From Echinostoma caproni (lineage: Eukaryota; Platyhelminthes; Trematoda; Plagiorchiida; Echinostomatidae): a stretch of 39,052 bases of DNA. Of this stretch, positions 34,966-39,052 are shown in pieces (position 1 is the stretch's first letter; each line of letters opens with the position of its first letter). The position numbers were made by a program, and so were the translations under genes. The stretch spans positions 13,885-52,936 of the forward strand of contig UZAN01039525.1 in NCBI GenBank assembly GCA_900618425.1. The letters run 5' to 3'. The notes beneath the pieces are model-generated. The model saw nothing but the letters and a program-made list of their open reading frames with translations, ran no database searches and had not been told where the DNA came from.

Positions 34966-35609
34966 CACATAATGGTGAAAAACAGGCACGTACAGTCACG
35001 GGCGTCGAACAGTTGGTCGTTTGAACGCCTAATCGAACAGTGACTTGAACAAAGCAATGGCGTGAGCTAAAACAGGTTGAGGTTGAAACAGAGTTGCGCA
35101 CAGTACATACTCTGATACCGAAATAGTAAAACCGACAGTATAGCCCTCTGTTCTGATGCAACAGCTTAAAGGGATGTATCCTGAGATTGTAAACCCTGGA
35201 TAGTAGCGGCAAATAACGGTAATCAGTAAATGGCAAAATCTAATACTCCATTGAAAGGTAAACTCGATCTTAGCAGTGACTTACATTGTTGGTAATGTCT
35301 CAGTTTACAGATCTACAAAATCGATCGAGATTCGTCATTTAAAATGTTGTTTTTAATAAAAAAACACTGTATACCATCTTGAAAACGTTGAATACGTGAT
35401 CGCAATTACATGCTAAATTTAGTAATAATCCATAGGAATCGAAAACTTTTGCTTTGCCTTTATTTTTAATACTCTCTGCTCGAGGCGCAAACATGCTTAG
35501 AAACTCGCCAATGTTTTTCTCTCTCTCTCTCACTCTCACCAATCTGTTCTGAGTGGTACCGATTTACCTAACCATTGGGCTGTTTCTCATATTATTTTCT
35601 CATTCAAAG

Positions 35610-35780
35610 CAGCACCTGACTGGATATATGTCACAACTGGATCAGATCGTGAGTGAATTGGAGAATGGAGAAAGTCAGATGTGTATAGACAGGTCTGACA
35701 TGTCCAGATCCGACGGTTCTCCAGGCGTTGAACTCGGTCGAAGTGAAGATTATTCCGGTGACGACCATGAAGCAAAACAG
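35610..35780 (+). CDS. Exon 12 of coiled-coil gene
   Basis: 57 codons, phase 0 at both ends, acceptor TTTTCTCATTCAAAG, donor CAG/GTTTGA. The helix QHLTGYMSQLDQIVSELENG completes the coiled coil of exon 11. An acidic Ser/Asp-rich stretch with several SD, SED and DD pairs follows, the kind of linker often phosphorylated by acidophilic kinases. Confidence 0.9.
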
Positions 35781-36212
35781 GTTTGATTGTATTGCTTTGG
35801 TGTGTCGTTTTGAGATGATTACTGTTTCAATCTGTCCTGAAGTAATTTGTCAACACGTTAAACCTAAGATGTTTCTTGTTTTCTTGTCACGGCTACTGGA
35901 GTGAACGTGTATACGACAACTAAACTTATAGCAGTATGAAGTAAAATTGAATAGGGGAATGAATCCGCAGGTTAAAGATACCGAAATTGATTTTCAAAAC
36001 TTGGCATTGGTTAAAGTTGAAGCATATAAGCTCTTACCGACTCCGGGACAAAGATCCAGTCCCAGCTATTTATTTGAACAAACAAAACAATATGGAACAA
36101 TCAGGTCTTTAAAAACAACTTTTCCTAAACTTTATCGCTTGCTTATCTTATCGCCGAATGGTTTCTGTTCAGATCAACTCTGTGCCCATCATGCACGCTC
36201 ACACCCATTTAG
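35781..36212 (+). other. Intron 12 (0.43 kb)
   Basis: Boundaries are GTTTGA and CACCCATTTAG. An alternative acceptor TTCTGTTCAG at 36174 lies in the same intron, but it opens a frame that loses the coiled coil. Nothing else seen. Confidence 0.6.
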
Positions 36213-36413
36213 CCCAAGCTGTACGCCTTTGCTCGGTCGTTGGCCCAACGTGTGCAAAATGTGATCAACAAAACAATGAAGGACTCGGCACAGCTGGCTG
36301 TCAAATTGCGTCAATTGTCCCGAGAAGACACTCGACAACGAGCGCTTCAGGCAGAATTGAGGCGGAGTTTGAACCAGTCCCGGGAAACACAAAAGACGCT
36401 CCAGGCCCAATTG
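36213..36413 (+). CDS. Exon 13, C-terminal coiled coil
   Basis: 67 codons, phase 0 in and out. The acceptor TAG at 36210-36212 is also the stop that closes this frame upstream. The donor is TTG/GTTTGT. It encodes a long helix (PKLYAFARSLAQRVQNVINK, later KLRQLSREDTRQRALQAELR) with regular Leu spacing. A competing frame is open upstream from 36158 but reads Cys/Pro-rich nonsense, so this frame is preferred. Confidence 0.9.
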
Positions 36414-38307
36414 GTTTGTAGACGTCACACATTTTACTGCTTTTGTTTATAGTTGCGTTTGTTGGTGTCTCGTTTGGGTTGTACACCGAAATTTTATTCG
36501 GTATAATTTGTGGGCTATAAAAAAGCATTTCCCACTGAATTTTATAATTTTACATTGCAGATTAAAAATATGTAGTACTTAAAATCATATCTATTGGCTA
36601 GTTTGCAGTCTGACATGTTACTGTGTTCGGCTCTCGATACTGATCACCACCGGATCGACTTAAATACCACCGAAACCGACGAGTTCATGAATATTTTAAA
36701 GTTTGATTTACTGGTGAAAAACCAGAAAGTTTGGCTGATCTAATGTGATCTAGATATCACACGCTTCCTAATATTTCCATGAATCCAAACGTATTCTCCT
36801 TTCAGGTTTTATTCAATGTAGGATGATTCATTGAACCAATAAGCAAGTGAGGTCTTCAGTGGGCTTACACCATAGCTTCTCTGGGACGCGTTTAAAGCAC
36901 CGAAGCGCATCGGTCAGCCCGAACGCATCTGTCATTCTTCAGTAGTGGTAATAGTAGCACCAGGATTCCAGCGCCACATCTACACGTTTTGGAGAGACAA
37001 GCTATTGAGCACACGTCTGATTGACGGCACACACTACTGTCACATGCTTATATGCGCATCTCATCGGTTCGACGACAGATCGGAATGTAATGCATAAGGG
37101 GTGGTGCATCATATTTGATAACTAATGCCGAGCGCATAGATGTCACTGATCAGGTCGGATTGCATTGCCTAGCTCCGAACCATCTAAGGGTTTGAGTGAC
37201 AGCCATGGGTGGCTGGAATGAATAGTATGGAACTGCGTGCACACGTAGGTCGATCGATTTTCTACGTTGCTTTGGCCATTTCTTTCAGTTGCGTACTCCA
37301 CTCAGGTCATTTTGATCGATAAACTGTTGCAATACAAATTTTATATTGAGTGAATCACGAATTCTGTTTCAGCGATGTTTAGTACATTAACCTGTAAGGA
37401 GTACTAGTGTGTGTATAAGTGTGTGATGCAGGCGTTTTTGTTCATCCCGGATCGAATGGGGAGCAGATAATTTTGCATTTTATCACGATATTCACGTTCG
37501 TGGTTCCGAACGACCAACTGTTCTCCTTAAATCCGCTCAAAATTTCATTGGATCAGTTATATTTCGATCAGAGGAATTTCATTTCAGGCTAATCGCTCAA
37601 ATATCAAACAATTGATGTTTCTCATGCGTGTCACTTTAATTCAAACATGAAGAGGAAATAAGCCGAACTGCATCAACGTAAGATTTAATCTTATGAAAGA
37701 TTCATTATGGAGTTTTTATTTATCGTACACGATTTAATGCTTTTATTCTTCAAACCTCTTTCAGACCGATCACTGCTGAAATGGTTTTAATCATTGGATG
37801 TGTAAATTGACAGGGAGAGGCTTTCAGTTTCAAAAATGCATGCGCTATAGACTTTTGAATGTAGGCAAATCTTCAAATCTTGACATTTTTAAATGGCCTT
37901 TTTCCGCCTCGCTCACCATAGTCTCAAAGAAACCATGCAAGGCAAAAAATACGAACAAAAGCAAATGCCGTTCTCACTGGGAATTGTAGCAAAAAAGGGC
38001 TTCTCACATGGTTCCTTGTAAAGAACTGTATTATCCGATTACAATTGAATATACTGGTTCGGAATACTTTCAACCGAGTCCTGAACCTAAAAACCGGTGC
38101 TTGCAAAGATGGGTTATGCTATATTTTGTATGAGCAAAATGAGAGGCGGTCTGGTCACCTGCCGGTGGTCGACCGGGTATTATGCTTGCATCCCATCTGT
38201 GGTTCAGTGATCAGTTGGATTCTCACTACGGAGGAGATCTAACCAGGTCAACATAGCTTTAAAATGCTTTAAAGCTTTTCGGTTCACTCTTCGATTATTC
38301 CATACAG
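36414..38307 (+). other. Intron 13 (1.9 kb)
   Basis: Boundaries are GTTTGT and CCATACAG. Several TTTCAG sites (about 36805, 37295, 37590, 37759) lead to frames that close quickly, so they are probably decoys. A family A SINE occupies the end. Confidence 0.45.
38055..38301 (+). mobile_element. tRNA-derived SINE, family A, copy 5
   Basis: TTTCAACCGAGTCCTGAACC, CTTGCAAAGATGGG, GAGGCGGTCTGGTCACCTGC, ATCTAACCAGGTC and AGCTTTTCGGTTCACTCTTC follow the order of copy 2. The A and B boxes are badly degraded. It ends directly at the acceptor of possible exon 14. Confidence 0.75.
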
Positions 38308-38463
38308 GCCAAAACTGACCGCATAATTGAATCTCATGGCTCCCCAAGTTGTTTTTTTGTTCACACGAGTAGTGGAGTTGTGCATGCGAATTTTCACTGC
38401 TTCCGCTGTGGTCAGGAGGCGATGACTAATCCGCTGAGATTGTTGTTCACGGAAATGTTATAG
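38308..38463 (+). CDS. Possible terminal exon 14
   Basis: The acceptor is CGATTATTCCATACAG. Phase 0 entry gives AKTDRIIESHGSPS, then a Cys/His-containing tail (HCFRCGQEAM), with stop TAG at 38461-38463. The opening helix extends the exon 13 coil. The acceptor lies in or at the 3' end of a family A SINE, so the exon may be a recent addition. The true last exon may also lie beyond the window. Confidence 0.4.
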   Translation, partial: AKTDRIIESHGSPSCFFVHTSSGVVHANFHCFRCGQEAMTNPLRLLFTEML

Positions 38464-39052
38464 GGGGCAAAACGCCCGGTCAAGTGACATGGCTTGACAA
38501 GGAGTGAACAGAGTATGCTTGTGATTGACATTGTGACTACAGTGCGCAACCGAGCCACATGTTGCTCGTGAGCGCACCAGATGTCTACTTTGGAGACCGA
38601 TGTATCTTGGCTAACGGGGACAAGTGCTAAAATAAACGCAACATGCGATCTCAGTAACAGAAGAATTTATCTTTGAGATACAGCTTTACGTTGGGCCGGG
38701 TTGCGAATGTGACGCTGAGGTCAGTGGCATAGAGCATTTCAGTAAATTTTATCCTTTATATTGTCACCGTTAAGCGGCCATCGTATGTAAACCAACTCCT
38801 CATCTACTTAAACAGTTTTACCCGCGTCTATCTGGAATTTCAATATACTTCTAACTTATCGATTCGAGTATCCATTTTGTTGCAAGACGTAACTTTTCTG
38901 TATACCTACTGTTTGACAGACCTATTTTTGCGGTAAAATTCAAGAAATGCAATTTGGTTCACGGTTTCCTCCGTATGGTGCATAGCTTCTCTAAGCACTG
39001 GAGCTCACATTTCAGTGAAAAAATCATACACGCTAACCGTCACAATGTACAT
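38464..39052. other. Possible 3' UTR and flank
   Basis: No open frame of note. It contains the AATAAA at 38631. If exon 14 is wrong, this is intron. Confidence 0.4.
38631..38636 (+). terminator. Possible polyadenylation signal AATAAA
   Basis: AATAAA lies 168 bp after the stop of possible exon 14, a reasonable 3' UTR length. A six-base motif in AT-rich DNA is weak evidence on its own. Confidence 0.3.

Larger units (their letters stand above)
33890..35609 (+). other. Intron 11 (1.7 kb)
   Basis: Boundaries are GTACGT and CATTCAAAG. It holds a family C SINE (34695-34850), a second family C fragment and a (CT)n run at about 35518-35538. Confidence 0.6.
3120..38463 (+). other. Gene model: unrecognised multi-exon coiled-coil protein (14 exons)
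   Basis: Fourteen exons were joined by reading splice sites and frames by hand. Exon lengths in order are 147, 51, 327, 140, 70, 169, 56, 80, 222, 103, 132, 171, 201 and 156 bp including the stop. The phase leaving each exon equals the phase entering the next at every junction, which gives one open frame of about 674 codons. Predicted coiled coil lies near residues 1-66, 310-346, 435-520 and 560-640. The rest is low-complexity Ser/Asp/Glu/Cys-rich linker. No signal peptide, membrane span or catalytic motif is visible, so a cytoplasmic structural or scaffold protein is inferred. I do not recognise the family. The N-terminus may continue upstream. The C-terminal exon is the least secure end. 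Confidence 0.75.

Noticed and set aside
36158..36428. Alternative frames on both strands over exon 13
   Set aside because: The frame of exon 13 alone gives regular Leu heptads and matching phase. The others are Cys/Pro-rich shadows.
1..39052. CRISPR array, bacterial operon or phage module
   Set aside because: No regular direct repeats, no long dense ORFs and no ribosome binding site pattern. The window is an intron-rich eukaryotic locus.

Overview
The window looks like nuclear DNA of a eukaryote, most likely a digenean trematode (fluke). Support comes from an intron-rich gene with short exons (51-327 bp) and introns of 0.4-5.5 kb, several tRNA-derived SINE families, and decayed RTE-clade LINE pieces. 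The species is not fixed by what I can see. There is no operon structure, CRISPR array, rRNA or free-standing tRNA gene.

One gene on the + strand explains most of the window. I assembled it by hand from 14 candidate exons between 3120 and 38463. Splice phases agree across all 13 junctions: 12 introns are GT-AG and one looks like GC-AG. The product, probably incomplete at the N-terminus, is about 674 residues: alternating coiled-coil stretches and Ser/Asp/Glu-rich linkers. It has no enzymatic motif and I cannot name it. Exon 3 carries an R-x-T-Q-T peptide, the classic dynein light chain LC8-binding pattern, so a microtubule, centrosome or trafficking scaffold is a reasonable but unproven guess. 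The exons at 5821, 26958, 28549, 33758, 35610 and 36213 are the strongest. Those at 10315, 19839 and 38308 are tentative.

Layout: 1-3119 is upstream or early intron sequence rich in SINEs, including a head-to-head inverted pair at 1192-1700. 3120-10384 holds exons 1-5. Intron 5 (10385-15904) holds a minus-strand RTE LINE remnant (about 11290-13700), a SINE, and the 3' end of a plus-strand RTE LINE (about 14420-15285). 15905-28651 holds exons 6-10, with large, mostly featureless introns containing a few unexplained ORFs on both strands. 28652-33757 is a 5.1 kb intron with two SINEs of one family. 33758-36413 holds exons 11-13. 36414-39052 contains a SINE that directly abuts a possible terminal exon and a possible AATAAA signal.

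I found no undescribed multi-gene system. The most interesting items are the unrecognised coiled-coil gene with its LC8 motif, the GC-AG intron, a phase-matched alternative exon at 10602-10740, and a terminal exon whose 3' splice site lies at the end of a SINE.
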